Of a DNA stretch of 64,000 bases, positions 25,580 through 34,753 are shown in pieces; position 1 is the stretch's first letter; each line of letters starts with the position of its first letter. A program made the translations under genes and the position numbers. Origin of the DNA: Candidatus Bathyarchaeota archaeon (GTDB lineage: Archaea; Thermoproteota; Bathyarchaeia; Bathyarchaeales; UBA233); the NCBI GenBank assembly GCA_025057795.1, contig JANXEP010000040.1, positions 33,700 to 97,699 on the forward strand. The letters are read 5' to 3'. A model generated the notes under the pieces. It was not told where the DNA came from. It did not search any database and was given only the letters and a program-made list of their open reading frames with translations.

Positions 25580-26623
25580 ATGACATTGGTTCAAACGTTG
25601 GAAAAACTTTCAAACGCTTGCGGAGTGGCTGGCAGAGAAGAAGAGGTCAAGCATCTTATGAGGGAACTTTTAAAGCCATACGTGGATGAAGTCAAGGAGG
25701 ATAAGCTTGGAAACGTTATCGGCGTAAAAGAGGGCGGAAAAAACGCCCTAAAAATTATGCTCGCAGCCCACATGGACGAAATAGGCTTGCTCGTAAAAAC
25801 AATTTCTAAAGAAGGTTTTCTCCAATTTACCAAAATGGGCGGGATAGACGACCGTATCTTGCTGGCCCAGAAGGTGATAGTCCACACGGAAAAGGGGCCG
25901 TTGTATGGGATAGTGGGCTCTAAGCCGCCCCACATACAAAAGGAAGAAGAACGCAAAAAAGTCATAGCTTACGACGAGCTTTTCATAGACATAGGCGCAG
26001 AAAGCCAAGAAGAAGCAAGACAAATGGGAGTAAAAATAGGCGACCCCGTGAGTTTCGACATAAAATTTACAAGGGCTGGAAAAGACGCTGTGATAGGTAA
26101 AGCTTTCGACGATCGTGTTGGATGCGCAGTTATGATTGAGACAATGAAACAACTTGAAGATTTAAAGTGCACCGTATACGCTGTGGGAACGGTTCAAGAG
26201 GAATTAGGCCTAAGGGGCGCAGCAACAGCAGCCTTCGGCATATATCCCGATGTCGGCATAGCCCTTGACGTGACTGTTGCAGGCGACGTGCCCGGAGTGA
26301 AGGAGGTGGAGGCTCCTGTAAAAATGCGGAAAGGCCCATCGATAACTGTGGCTGATTATGGGCTTGTAACTCATCCGAAGGTTTTGAGGCTGCTGGTTGA
26401 CGTGGCTGAGGAAAATAATATTCCATACCAACTTGAAACGGGTTTGCTGGGGTCAACGGATGCAGCCCGCATATCCTTGACAAGGGAGGGAGTCCCAAGC
26501 GGCGTCATATCCACGCCAACACGTTACATCCACAGCCCAGCATCCTTGTTAAGCCTAAAAGACGCTGAAAACACTGTAAAACTGACAGTTGCTGCCATAA
26601 ATAAAATTCCAGAACACTTCTAA
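25580..26623 (+). CDS. M42-family metallo-aminopeptidase (TET/FrvX type)
   Basis: Cytoplasmic aminopeptidase that degrades short peptides, often as a dodecameric TET complex. 347 aa. Metal ligands and catalytic residues sit in AAHMDEIG, KAFDDRVG, VQEELGLRGA and ALDVTVAGD, with the last His in RYIHSPAS. AAGGAGAA lies before the ATG. It is followed after 28 bp by archease on the same strand. Confidence 0.93.
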   Translation: MTLVQTLEKLSNACGVAGREEEVKHLMRELLKPYVDEVKEDKLGNVIGVKEGGKNALKIMLAAHMDEIGLLVKTISKEGFLQFTKMGGIDDRILLAQKVIVHTEKGPLYGIVGSKPPHIQKEEERKKVIAYDELFIDIGAESQEEARQMGVKIGDPVSFDIKFTRAGKDAVIGKAFDDRVGCAVMIETMKQLEDLKCTVYAVGTVQEELGLRGAATAAFGIYPDVGIALDVTVAGDVPGVKEVEAPVKMRKGPSITVADYGLVTHPKVLRLLVDVAEENNIPYQLETGLLGSTDAARISLTREGVPSGVISTPTRYIHSPASLLSLKDAENTVKLTVAAINKIPEHF

Positions 26624-26651
26624 AGCTCCATTAAAAGTACTGGTTAAGGCC

Positions 26652-27089
26652 ATGAGTGTAAAGAAAGGCTTTGAGTTTCTTGAGCACATGGCAGATGTAT
26701 ACATCGCCGCTTACGGAAAGGATTTAGCCGAAGCCTTTGAAAACGCTGCAGTTGCCATGTTTGAGGTTATGACTGACACGGGAAAGGTCAGCCCAGAGGT
26801 TGAGGACTACGCTGAAGTCGAGGCGGAAGACGAGCACGCCTTACTTTACAGCTGGCTTGAAGCCTTGCTCGTGAAAGCCGAAGTAAACCAGACGCTTTAT
26901 TCAAAATTTAAAGTGCTATCCTTAGAAAAAACCACAGAAGGGTTCAAGCTTAAAGCGAAAATTTGGGGTGAAAACTTTAACCCAGATAAGCATGTTCAGA
27001 AAGTTGGGGTTAAAGCTGTGACATACCACCGCATGGAAATAATTAAAAAGCCAAAAAACGTCACTGTTAAGTTTATTCTCGACATTTGA
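26652..27089 (+). CDS. Archease
   Basis: Activates the RNA ligase RtcB in tRNA splicing and RNA repair. 145 aa, full length, with the metal-binding patch FEFLEHMADVYIAAYG near the N-terminus, ALLYSWLEALLVKAEV in the middle and VGVKAVTYHRMEI near the C-terminus. rtcB is not in the window. Archease is relevant here because the tRNA-Arg near the right end may carry an intron that would need splicing and ligation. Confidence 0.92.
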   Translation: MSVKKGFEFLEHMADVYIAAYGKDLAEAFENAAVAMFEVMTDTGKVSPEVEDYAEVEAEDEHALLYSWLEALLVKAEVNQTLYSKFKVLSLEKTTEGFKLKAKIWGENFNPDKHVQKVGVKAVTYHRMEIIKKPKNVTVKFILDI

Positions 27090-27190
27090 AGCTTTGACCT
27101 TAAACGTTACTAATATACATTAACATTAAAATCTACTTGTAAAATTTATGCAAATGAGTTTCTTCTAACGAAAATACCTTGGATGGTTGT

Positions 27191-27267
27191 TTCTGGGGAG
27201 AATGGTGGATTTGTTTCCGGGGGAGAAAGGAGGAAACCAAAAATAGCAGCTACCATTCTCCCCAGAG
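27191..27267. repeat. Long inverted-repeat element in a gene-free gap
   Basis: The 387-bp gap 27090-27476 has no convincing gene. Inside it, CTGGGGAGAATGGT (27193-27206) is followed by its exact reverse complement at 27252-27265, extendable by one A-T pair. Nested inside, GTTTCC (27213-27218) pairs with GGAAAC (27232-27237) around a purine-rich loop (GGGGGAGAAAGGA). It could be a structured RNA, a transcription terminator, or the remnant of a small inverted-repeat transposable element. The rest of the gap is AT-rich, with scattered TATA-like sequence only. Confidence 0.7.
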
Positions 27268-27476
27268 ATGATACACATTTTTCCATGTCGCTTTTAAATT
27301 TTTCTGTTTTTATATTTCAAGAGCTAAACTTGCATCTAGCTAGCAAAATAATTATAGCCACGTACACCCTCAGCCGACCAGCTTTAGTTTCTGTAACCCA
27401 TGTTCCTAAAAATAGAGCGGCGTAAAAGTCTGTTTAGGTTAATTGCCTTGGCAGCGTTAAAGTTGGATTTTCTTGT

Positions 27477-28034
27477 TCAGCCAAACTCCTTTATAATTTC
27501 GTCAACGGTCATGAGTTTGGCGTTGTAGACGTTTTCCAGATATTTTAGTCCCTGCTCATGGTCTTCTTGGGTGAATGCTTCCACCCCGTCTTTTGCAACT
27601 ATTATTTTGTATCCTCTAAAGAAGGCGTCTGCGGCCGTGTGCCTAACACATATATTCGTGTGCAATCCGCCAAGAATCACTGTTTTTACGCCTTCTCCGT
27701 CGTATAGGCTTCTAAGCAGCGGGTCTAAGCCAGTCTCGTAAAAGCCACTGTACGTTCGCTTTTCAACGACAAAGTCTCTTTCCGTAGGCTTAAGCTCAGG
27801 GATGACCTCAGCCCCCTTCGTTCCCTTTACGGCGTGTAAGCCCCACCTGTGAACAACCTCAACATCGTGGGGGTAATGGGCATCATTACTGTAAATTACA
27901 GGAATGTTGTGTCTGCGTGCGGCTTCCACAAGCTTTTTCAAGTTTGGGATTATTTTCGCCGCTCTTTCACATTTTAAGTCGCCAGTAACGAAATCATTTA
28001 GCATGTCAATTATTATAACCGCCATTCTATTCAA
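27477..28034 (-). CDS. Isochorismatase/nicotinamidase-family hydrolase
   Basis: Cysteine hydrolase of the family that includes nicotinamidase, 185 aa. The catalytic Asp is in VIIIDMLNDF, the Lys in VVEKRTYSGF, and the Cys in GLHTNICVRHTA, with the cis-peptide region just before it. This triad is complete. Nicotinamide deamidation in NAD salvage is the most common archaeal role, but the family is broad. A purine-rich GGAGGGGGGA lies before the TTG at 28034; the ATG at 28025 is an alternative start. Confidence 0.85.
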   Translation of the reverse strand: MNRMAVIIIDMLNDFVTGDLKCERAAKIIPNLKKLVEAARRHNIPVIYSNDAHYPHDVEVVHRWGLHAVKGTKGAEVIPELKPTERDFVVEKRTYSGFYETGLDPLLRSLYDGEGVKTVILGGLHTNICVRHTAADAFFRGYKIIVAKDGVEAFTQEDHEQGLKYLENVYNAKLMTVDEIIKEFG

Positions 28035-28095
28035 ACATGTCCCCCCTCCAACCTCAATAGATTTTAACGTTTGTTATTATATAAGCAAGTCTGTT

Positions 28096-29181
28096 TTATT
28101 TGCCGACTTCTAGGGTGTACCATCCGCTCGTGAACTTTTCTGCACCGTTTTTCTCTACAAGAACCATGTCTTCTATGCGGATTCCTCCGAAACCCCCAAT
28201 GTATATGCCCGGCTCAATGGTTGCAACATTGCCAACTTCAAGCCTTTCTCTACTCTGCGGGTTTAGGGTTGGCGGTTCATGAACCTCCAAGCCTAAGCCA
28301 TGTCCCAATCCATGGACGAAGTATTTGCCGTACCCAGCCTCCTCTATGACTTGCCTAGCTGCAGTGTCTACGACTTTTGCTTTTACCCGCGGTTTTATGG
28401 CTTGAATAGCCTTTTCTTGAGCTTTTTTGACAATTTCGTACAGTCTTTTCTGTTTTTCTGATGGTCTTCCGGCGACTAGTGTTCTTGTTATATCTGAACA
28501 ATAGTAGTGATACGAAGCCCCTATATCTACAACCACTAAGTCCCCATCCCCAATTTCCCTTTCAGTACAGCCTCCATGGGGGAAAGCTGAACGAGGTCCC
28601 GAAGCAACTATGGTTTCGAAAGCTGTTCCCCAAGAACCTTTTCTCCGCATGGCATATTCTATTTCAGCGGCGGCCTCATACTCCTTTATGCCCGGCCTTA
28701 TTACTTCATAGGCTGCCTTCATACCCTCACGTGCCAGTTCTGCAGCTTTGCGCATAAGCATAAGCTCTTCGGAGTCTTTCACTTTGCGAAGCTCCCAAAT
28801 AAGCTTGTTTTGCATTTTAAGCTTTACTTCACCCTTTAACTCCCTTACAAGAAGACGATGGTTTTCCAAGGTCAGTGTGTCAAAGGCCAGTTTCTCTATT
28901 TTAAAAGCTTTAACCTGCGCTGCAACCTTCGCCATCAAATTTTCTTCGCGTCTAATTAGTTCAGCTTGAAAACCTTTGCCCTCAGCTTTTGCTTGTTCGT
29001 AGTTGACACCATAAACATAAAGTATGCTTTCACCGTTTTTCGGAATTAAAAGACAAGTAGCCCCTGGAAAACTGGCAAAATATAACATGTTAGCCTCATT
29101 CATGATTAGGAATCCGTCAAACCCCTTTTCTTCGAATGCCTTTTGTTTTAGGGCGTTCAGCTTATTCAAAACTGCGCACAT
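28096..29181 (-). CDS. M24-family Xaa-Pro dipeptidase/aminopeptidase
   Basis: Metallopeptidase cleaving X-Pro bonds. 361 aa: a creatinase-type N-terminal domain (residues 1-130) and a pita-bread catalytic domain. All five metal ligands are visible: Asp in VVVDIGA, Asp in YCSDITRT, His in HGLGHGLGLEVHE, Glu in TIEPGIYI and Glu in GIRIEDM. It lies 61 bp upstream of the isochorismatase gene on the same strand, without a sign of shared function. Confidence 0.92.
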   Translation of the reverse strand: MCAVLNKLNALKQKAFEEKGFDGFLIMNEANMLYFASFPGATCLLIPKNGESILYVYGVNYEQAKAEGKGFQAELIRREENLMAKVAAQVKAFKIEKLAFDTLTLENHRLLVRELKGEVKLKMQNKLIWELRKVKDSEELMLMRKAAELAREGMKAAYEVIRPGIKEYEAAAEIEYAMRRKGSWGTAFETIVASGPRSAFPHGGCTEREIGDGDLVVVDIGASYHYYCSDITRTLVAGRPSEKQKRLYEIVKKAQEKAIQAIKPRVKAKVVDTAARQVIEEAGYGKYFVHGLGHGLGLEVHEPPTLNPQSRERLEVGNVATIEPGIYIGGFGGIRIEDMVLVEKNGAEKFTSGWYTLEVGK

Positions 29182-29253
29182 CCTAAAAGTGGGATGTTAT
29201 CCACATCTGTGAACTGGTAAAATAGTTTGCTCTTGTTTAGGCTTTGGGGTGTC

Positions 29254-29544
29254 TTAGCCGCCGCTTACAACGGACATTAAAATTACGTGGTCGCCGTGTT
29301 TGAGCTTAGTCTCCACACCGTTCAACTGGTTTAGGAGGTAGCCGTTCACGGTTATTATGAAGTTAGATTTAACATCAGTGCCTCCAGGCTCATAAACCGC
29401 TTTTTTGAAGGACTCTCCATATTTTTCAGATAACATTAAAAGCAAATCAGCCAAACTGGCGCCTTCAGAAATTTCAATTTCCTCTTCTTTATCACTCTGG
29501 ATTATCTTTTTTATATGACCTATGTATTCAACCTTAACCCTCAA
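29254..29544 (-). CDS. MoaD/ThiS-type ubiquitin-like sulfur carrier
   Basis: 96 aa with a beta-grasp fold and the diagnostic C-terminal Gly-Gly (ILMSVVSGG), which is adenylated and converted to thiocarboxylate. MoaD supplies sulfur for the pyranopterin cofactor; ThiS and archaeal SAMP proteins use the same ending. CAGGTGG precedes a TTG start. It diverges from an AOR-family gene 224 bp away, an enzyme that needs a pyranopterin cofactor, so a MoaD role is favoured. AOR-linked MoaD proteins are common in archaea. Confidence 0.85.
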   Translation of the reverse strand: MRVKVEYIGHIKKIIQSDKEEEIEISEGASLADLLLMLSEKYGESFKKAVYEPGGTDVKSNFIITVNGYLLNQLNGVETKLKHGDHVILMSVVSGG

Positions 29545-29768
29545 AACGGGCCACCTGCCGCCATCAGAATATATGCTGCATCTGATTAATATTTATTTCA
29601 CTCCAGGTTTTTGCCGTTGCATAAATCCATTAAGTTTAAAGGAAAAGACAGGGTTAACCCTTTCAACCTAAACCAAAACCATTCTAAATGCTAACTTTAG
29701 TAGAGATATCTTAAAATATTATTAACTCCACATAAGTAAACTCTCTGACAAAATTGGAGGGTAGAGAA

Positions 29769-31631
29769 TTGTACGGCTATGCTGGCAGAATTCTCCACGT
29801 AGATTTAACAACAGGGAAGACGCATACGGAGCCTTTGAACGAGGATTACGCCAAAAAATACATAGGCGGAATAGGCTTAGGAATGCGCCTCTGGCTTGAC
29901 CATTCCAAGGCTGGGGTAGACCCCTTCAGCCCAGAAAACCCGCTGGTTCTAGCAACAGGACCAACTTCAGGCACTGTTTGGCCTACTGGGGGAAACGGAC
30001 ACGCTTTTGTTTCAAAATCTCCTCAGAGCTATGGAATAGGCGAGTCCAAATCCCACGGCAGCTTCGGCTCGGAACTAAAAAGGGCCGGATACGACGCCGT
30101 GATTTTCCATGGTAAAGCCGAAAAACCCGTTTACGTTTGGATCGACGACGACTCTGTTCAAATTTTGGATGCTTCCCATTTATGGGGCAAATCCCCCGAG
30201 GAAACAGAAGACATGATTAAGGAAGAGCTGGGCGACTACTACATTCGTGTTGCAGCCATAGGCCCAGCTGGAGAGAAACTCGTCCGAATAGCATGCATAA
30301 TCAACGAAAAATCAAGGGCTGCTGGTAGATGCGGCATGGGCGCTGTCATGGGTTCAAAGAACTTGAAGGCTATCGCCGTGCGGGGGACAAAAGACGTAAC
30401 GGTGGCAAAGCCCGACGAGTTTCTAGAATTTGTAAAGGAATTCCATGAAAGGATGAAGGGCCCAGCTACAAAGAAATACCGAACCCTAGGAACCCCTGAA
30501 AACGTTTTAGTTCATAACGCTTTACACTGCATGCCCACGAGAAACTACAATAACGCACACTTTGAAGGCGCCGAAAAAGTAAGTGGTGAGCTGCTAAACG
30601 AGAGGTATGTGGCGAAAATCATCGGGTGCAGCTCATGCGCCATGAGATGCGAACACGTGTGCGTTGTAAATGAAGGACCCTACAAAGGTGCCATGGCGCG
30701 GGTGGAGTATGAGCCTTTATGGGCCATGGGGCCCTATTGTGGAATAGACAGACTTGACGCCATAATCAAGGGCTCTGAACTCTGCAACTACTATGGCATG
30801 GACTCAATAAGCGCGGGAGTAATTGTTGGGTTTGCCATGGACTGCTACGAAAACGGCATATTGACGGCAAAGGATATGGATGGAGTGGAGGCCAAATTCG
30901 GCAACCACGAAGCCCTCGTAAAACTTATCGAAAAAATGGGAAAACGTGAGGGGATAGGGAATATACTCGCTGAAGGAGTGAAGTTCGCTGCGGAAAAAAT
31001 TGGGAAGGGCGCTGAAAAACTCGCCCAGCATATTAAGGGAGTTGAGGTTACGGGCTACGACCTAAGATGCCTCAAAACAGCAGCCTTGGGATTTGCAGTC
31101 TCGTTCCGTGGAGCAGACCACAATAGGCATGGAGCCTACGCCTTCGACGTGAAAGGCAAAGTGAACCGCCTAAAGGCTGAAAAAGGCAGAGGAAAAATGG
31201 TCAAAGACATAGAAGACGTCTACACTATAATCGACTCGATGATTATATGCAAGTTTTCAAGGGGCACGTATTACAAGGAATTTGAAGACTTGGCTAAGCT
31301 TTACACTTTAGTGACAGGCTTTGAAGCTTCACCAGAGGAAATGCGGCTTAAAGGTGAAAGAATAAACAACCTTGCAAGGGTGATAAACACTCGAGAAGGC
31401 TTAAGCAGAAAGGACGACACTCTGCCGTACAAGGTTATGCATCACCCAATACCAGATGAAGGACCAGCCAAGGGAGCTTATGTAAGCCAAGAAGAACTTG
31501 ACCTGCTATTAGACGATTATTACGAGGCGCGGGGGTGGACTAGAGACGGTGTACCCACCCCAGAGAAGCTCAAGGAGTTGAGCATGGACGACCTAATCCC
31601 AATAGTCGAAGGAAAAATCAGGAAAGCCTAG
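29769..31631 (+). CDS. Tungsten-type aldehyde ferredoxin oxidoreductase (AOR family)
   Basis: Oxidises aldehydes to acids (or the reverse), passing electrons to ferredoxin, with a W- or Mo-bispyranopterin. About 620 aa. The N-terminus YGYAGRILHVDLTTGKTHTE is the family start; CSSCAMRC supplies three cluster cysteines, and FRGADHNRHGAYAFD lies in the cofactor domain. I prefer the TTG at 29769, spaced correctly after GGAGGG; a TTG at 29754 would place that site inside the gene. A dedicated four-cluster ferredoxin follows after 14 bp. The substrate within the AOR/FOR/GOR/WOR families is not clear. Confidence 0.93.
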   Translation: MYGYAGRILHVDLTTGKTHTEPLNEDYAKKYIGGIGLGMRLWLDHSKAGVDPFSPENPLVLATGPTSGTVWPTGGNGHAFVSKSPQSYGIGESKSHGSFGSELKRAGYDAVIFHGKAEKPVYVWIDDDSVQILDASHLWGKSPEETEDMIKEELGDYYIRVAAIGPAGEKLVRIACIINEKSRAAGRCGMGAVMGSKNLKAIAVRGTKDVTVAKPDEFLEFVKEFHERMKGPATKKYRTLGTPENVLVHNALHCMPTRNYNNAHFEGAEKVSGELLNERYVAKIIGCSSCAMRCEHVCVVNEGPYKGAMARVEYEPLWAMGPYCGIDRLDAIIKGSELCNYYGMDSISAGVIVGFAMDCYENGILTAKDMDGVEAKFGNHEALVKLIEKMGKREGIGNILAEGVKFAAEKIGKGAEKLAQHIKGVEVTGYDLRCLKTAALGFAVSFRGADHNRHGAYAFDVKGKVNRLKAEKGRGKMVKDIEDVYTIIDSMIICKFSRGTYYKEFEDLAKLYTLVTGFEASPEEMRLKGERINNLARVINTREGLSRKDDTLPYKVMHHPIPDEGPAKGAYVSQEELDLLLDDYYEARGWTRDGVPTPEKLKELSMDDLIPIVEGKIRKA

Positions 31632-31645
31632 CGGAGGGAAAAGGC

Positions 31646-32155
31646 ATGGTTAAAATTCACGAGAGAAAATTCGTTTCAGTCGACCCAGATAAATGCGTTG
31701 GCTGCCAAGTATGCGAATACATATGCGCGTGGACGAAGGAGAAAGCCTTCAACCCGCTGAAATCGCGCATAAGGGTTGTGCGGCTAAATCCCCTAGTCAA
31801 CGTTTCAATAACGTGCAGACTTTGCGAAGACCCCCCATGTGTGGCGGCATGCCCAAGAGACGCCCTAAAACAGTCTGAAGAAAATGGCACAATAATTGTG
31901 GACGAAGACAAGTGCAATGGCTGCGGATGGTGCATTGAAGCATGCGACTACGGGGCGATTACGCTACATCCGGACAAGAAGGTTGTGTTCGTTTGCGACC
32001 TATGCAAGGATAAGCCAGACGGCCCCCAATGCGTTAAATGGTGCCCGGAGGAAGCCCTAGATCTGGTGACAGCCGACGTCCTGGCGCAGAAAGCTAGAAT
32101 CTCAGCCACAAAGAAACTGTTCCAAGAAGCCTTAAAAGCGGCTCCCGCAACCTAA
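31646..32155 (+). CDS. 4Fe-4S ferredoxin, AOR partner
   Basis: 169-aa iron-sulfur protein with four cysteine-rich clusters in DMSO-reductase-subunit-B style: CVGCQVCEYIC, CRLCEDPPCVAACP, CNGCGWCIEACD and CDLCKDKP followed by CVKWCP. It presumably moves electrons between the adjacent AOR and the ferredoxin or quinone pool. GGAGGG precedes the ATG. The 14-bp spacing indicates an operon with AOR. Confidence 0.92.
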   Translation: MVKIHERKFVSVDPDKCVGCQVCEYICAWTKEKAFNPLKSRIRVVRLNPLVNVSITCRLCEDPPCVAACPRDALKQSEENGTIIVDEDKCNGCGWCIEACDYGAITLHPDKKVVFVCDLCKDKPDGPQCVKWCPEEALDLVTADVLAQKARISATKKLFQEALKAAPAT

Positions 32156-32267
32156 ATTCTTTAACCCCCTTTTATTTTTGCAACCTGCCATTGAGCAACG
32201 TCTTTTTATTATTCCGCTTTAAGCTTTAATTGGCAATATTCAGTCTCCAAACGAGAGGCTGGTGAAA

Positions 32268-33329
32268 ATGAGCAAGGACCACATTACCATGCTGCATGGC
32301 GCCGGGGGAACAGCAATGCATGAACTGGTCAAAAAATACATTATAAAATATTTTGGCGGTATGGTCGGCGCCGAGGTTCCATTAGAGGCTTTAGACGACG
32401 CTGCAGTGGTCGGCGACATTGTATTAAAAAGCGACTCCCACGCTGTTAAGCCTATTTTCTTTCCCGGGGGAGATATCGGCCGCCTAGCGGTTTCCGGCAC
32501 AGTTAATGATATTGCGGTTTTGGGAGCCGAGCCGACTGCTTTGGCATGCGGCTTTATTTTGGAGGAGGGACTGGCTTTATCTGATTTTGAGAGAATTTTG
32601 GCGAGTATGAGGCAGACATGTTTAGAGGCGGGCGTTGGTATAGTCACTGGCGACACAAAAGTTTTAGAGAAGGGAAGCATGGGGGGATGCGTGGTAAACG
32701 TTTCAGGAATTGGAAGAAGAACTGAATCCTTGGAGAAAAACCTTGAAACCGTGAGGCGTTTTAGAGGCGCCTTCAAAGCGAGGTGGATTTTAGACTCTAA
32801 CCTTAAACCTGGAGACAAGATAATATTATCGGGAACCATTGGCGACCATGGTTTGGCAGTTTTGTCAGCCCAAGAAGGTCTAAGCTTTGGCAGCGACATA
32901 AAATCAGACGTTAAGCCCTTAAACCGCTTAATTCAACGCTTTCTTGGGGATGTTGGCGGAGTAGTAGTGATGAAAGACCCAACCCGTGGAGGTTTAGCAG
33001 ACGCCCTTAATGAGTTCAGCGAAAAATCCCATGTGGGTATTCTCATATACGAGGATAAAATCCCAATAAGAAAGAATGTTAAAGCAGCTTGTGAAATGCT
33101 CGGCTTAGACCCGATTGAAATTGGAAACGAAGGTAAAATAGCTATAGGCGTTGTGAAAGAGAAAGCTGAAGAGCTTTTAGAATTTCTAAGGTCTACGGAA
33201 GAAGGGAAGGAGGCGGAAATCATAGGCGAGGCCACAGAAGCCTTCAGCGGGGTTGCCATGCAAACAGCTGTTGGCGGAAAAAGGATAATCCCAAGGCCTA
33301 TCGGTGATCCTGTACCAAGAATATGCTAA
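32268..33329 (+). CDS. hypE: Hydrogenase maturation protein HypE
   Basis: Makes the cyanide ligands of the [NiFe] active site: its C-terminal Cys is carbamoylated by HypF and dehydrated to a thiocyanate. About 353 aa. Motifs: MLHGAGGTAMHELV at the N-terminus, DDAAVVGDIVLKSDSHAV, GGDIGRLAVSGTVNDIA, KDPTRGGLADALNE, and the terminal PRIC. GGTGA before the ATG at 32268 supports this start over a GTG at 32262. It is convergent with hypD, with 17 bp between stops. Confidence 0.95.
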   Translation: MSKDHITMLHGAGGTAMHELVKKYIIKYFGGMVGAEVPLEALDDAAVVGDIVLKSDSHAVKPIFFPGGDIGRLAVSGTVNDIAVLGAEPTALACGFILEEGLALSDFERILASMRQTCLEAGVGIVTGDTKVLEKGSMGGCVVNVSGIGRRTESLEKNLETVRRFRGAFKARWILDSNLKPGDKIILSGTIGDHGLAVLSAQEGLSFGSDIKSDVKPLNRLIQRFLGDVGGVVVMKDPTRGGLADALNEFSEKSHVGILIYEDKIPIRKNVKAACEMLGLDPIEIGNEGKIAIGVVKEKAEELLEFLRSTEEGKEAEIIGEATEAFSGVAMQTAVGGKRIIPRPIGDPVPRIC

Positions 33330-33346
33330 GCCGAAAGGCTCCCTAT

Positions 33347-34450
33347 TTAAGTTAACCCAGCAGTTCCAATGTGATGGATGTTTTTAGCCCATATGCGGCA
33401 TGTTCCTTCCACGCTTACCATACATGCACCTAAGGGTTTCTCTGTAGTGCAAGCTTTCATGAAAAGGGGGCATTCCACGGGTTTAATTTTCCCAATCATG
33501 ACAAGGTGGCATTGACAGCCTGGGAGGAGGTCGTGGCTGTGGGCAATGCGTATTCCAAACCTTTCATGCGCATCACTTTTTGCGTGTTCCTTTTTCAGCT
33601 TAAATGCTGATGAGGGCAGTTTTCCTAAACCTCGCCATTCCCCATCGACTGTGTCGAATGCTCGGCGCATAACCTCTTGAGCTTTGAGGTTCCCCTCCCA
33701 AGTTACAGCCCTCACATACTCGTTTTCCAAGCGCGCCGCGCCCTCTTTAAGCTGCTTTAAAATCATGTAAATTGCAAACAAAACATCTATGGGCTCGAAA
33801 CCAGCAACCACCGTGGGCATACGGTAAGCTTTTGGAAAAATCTCGTAGGCCTTTAAGCCTATTACTGTGCTTACGTGGCCAGGGGCAATAAAGCCGTCTA
33901 TGTGGAGGTCGCCTATTCCAAGCAGAAGCTCCATGGCAGGTGGTATGAGGCGGTGAGAAACTAGGAAGCTGAGGTTTTCAGGAGGCTTTTTCAATACTTC
34001 TATAGCTGTTGAAGGCGCCGTGGTTTCGAAGCCTATGGCGAAGAAAACAAACTCCTTGGTCGGCTCTTTTCTAGCCATCTTAACAGCTTCATCAACGCTG
34101 TAAACAACTCTGACGTCAGCGCCCTCTGCCTTAGCATCTAAAAGGGATTTCTCCGATCCCGGAACGCGGAGAACGTCTCCAAAACATGCTACGGTAATAC
34201 CTCTTAAGGCGAGTTTAATCGCCTCATCTATTTCAGAGGAGGGTGTCACGCAGACCGGGCATCCCGGCCCGGCTATAACCTCAACGTTTGGAGGCAACAT
34301 GCTTCGCAAACCGTAATGGGTTATTGTCCACTCGTGGGTGCCGCAAACGTGGCAAATTTTTACTAAACCACTGTTTTGGGCAACTTCTCGAATTTTCTCC
34401 GATATTCGTTTAGCCAACTTTGGGTCTCTAAACCTTAAATGCTCATACAT
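33347..34450 (-). CDS. hypD: Hydrogenase maturation protein HypD
   Basis: Iron-sulfur scaffold that, with HypC, assembles Fe(CN)2CO for [NiFe] hydrogenase. About 367 aa. Conserved cysteine regions are present: ICHVCGTHEWTITHYGLR, AGPGCPVCVTP, FAIGFETTAPSTA and GCQCHLVMIGKIKP. A GTG at 34465 could add five residues; ATG 34450 matches the usual YEHLRF start. It is the last gene of the minus-strand hyp group, 21 bp after hypC. Confidence 0.95.
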   Translation of the reverse strand: MYEHLRFRDPKLAKRISEKIREVAQNSGLVKICHVCGTHEWTITHYGLRSMLPPNVEVIAGPGCPVCVTPSSEIDEAIKLALRGITVACFGDVLRVPGSEKSLLDAKAEGADVRVVYSVDEAVKMARKEPTKEFVFFAIGFETTAPSTAIEVLKKPPENLSFLVSHRLIPPAMELLLGIGDLHIDGFIAPGHVSTVIGLKAYEIFPKAYRMPTVVAGFEPIDVLFAIYMILKQLKEGAARLENEYVRAVTWEGNLKAQEVMRRAFDTVDGEWRGLGKLPSSAFKLKKEHAKSDAHERFGIRIAHSHDLLPGCQCHLVMIGKIKPVECPLFMKACTTEKPLGACMVSVEGTCRIWAKNIHHIGTAGLT

Positions 34451-34471
34451 ACAGCTCAACAGCACACTTGG

Positions 34472-34708
34472 CTATTTCGTTTTCAGCTGGCTTTCAGCCT
34501 CTAAAAGTTCACTCCATAAGCGCATGGTTTCTTCAGCATCCTCCTTACTTAACACTTGAATGGCGTAGCCAGCATGAACCAGAACGTAGTCCCCTACTTT
34601 AACATCCACTAGTGTTACGTCAACTTCCCTCAAAACGCCTTCTCCGAAATCAACCTGCGCTCTACTGCCCTGAACACTTAAGACCTTTGCTGGAATAGCC
34701 AAACACAT
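34472..34708 (-). CDS. hypC: Hydrogenase maturation chaperone HypC
   Basis: Small chaperone that carries the iron centre to the hydrogenase large subunit. 78 aa. The functional N-terminal Cys follows the start Met (MCLAIPAKV), which fixes the ATG at 34708 rather than the in-frame codon at 34717; VGDYVLVHAGYAI is the second conserved segment. It lies between hypF and hypD on the same strand. Confidence 0.95.
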   Translation of the reverse strand: MCLAIPAKVLSVQGSRAQVDFGEGVLREVDVTLVDVKVGDYVLVHAGYAIQVLSKEDAEETMRLWSELLEAESQLKTK

Positions 34709-34753
34709 TGCTATCATGAAATGAAAACATGCACGACAATAAATCAGTTGCGT

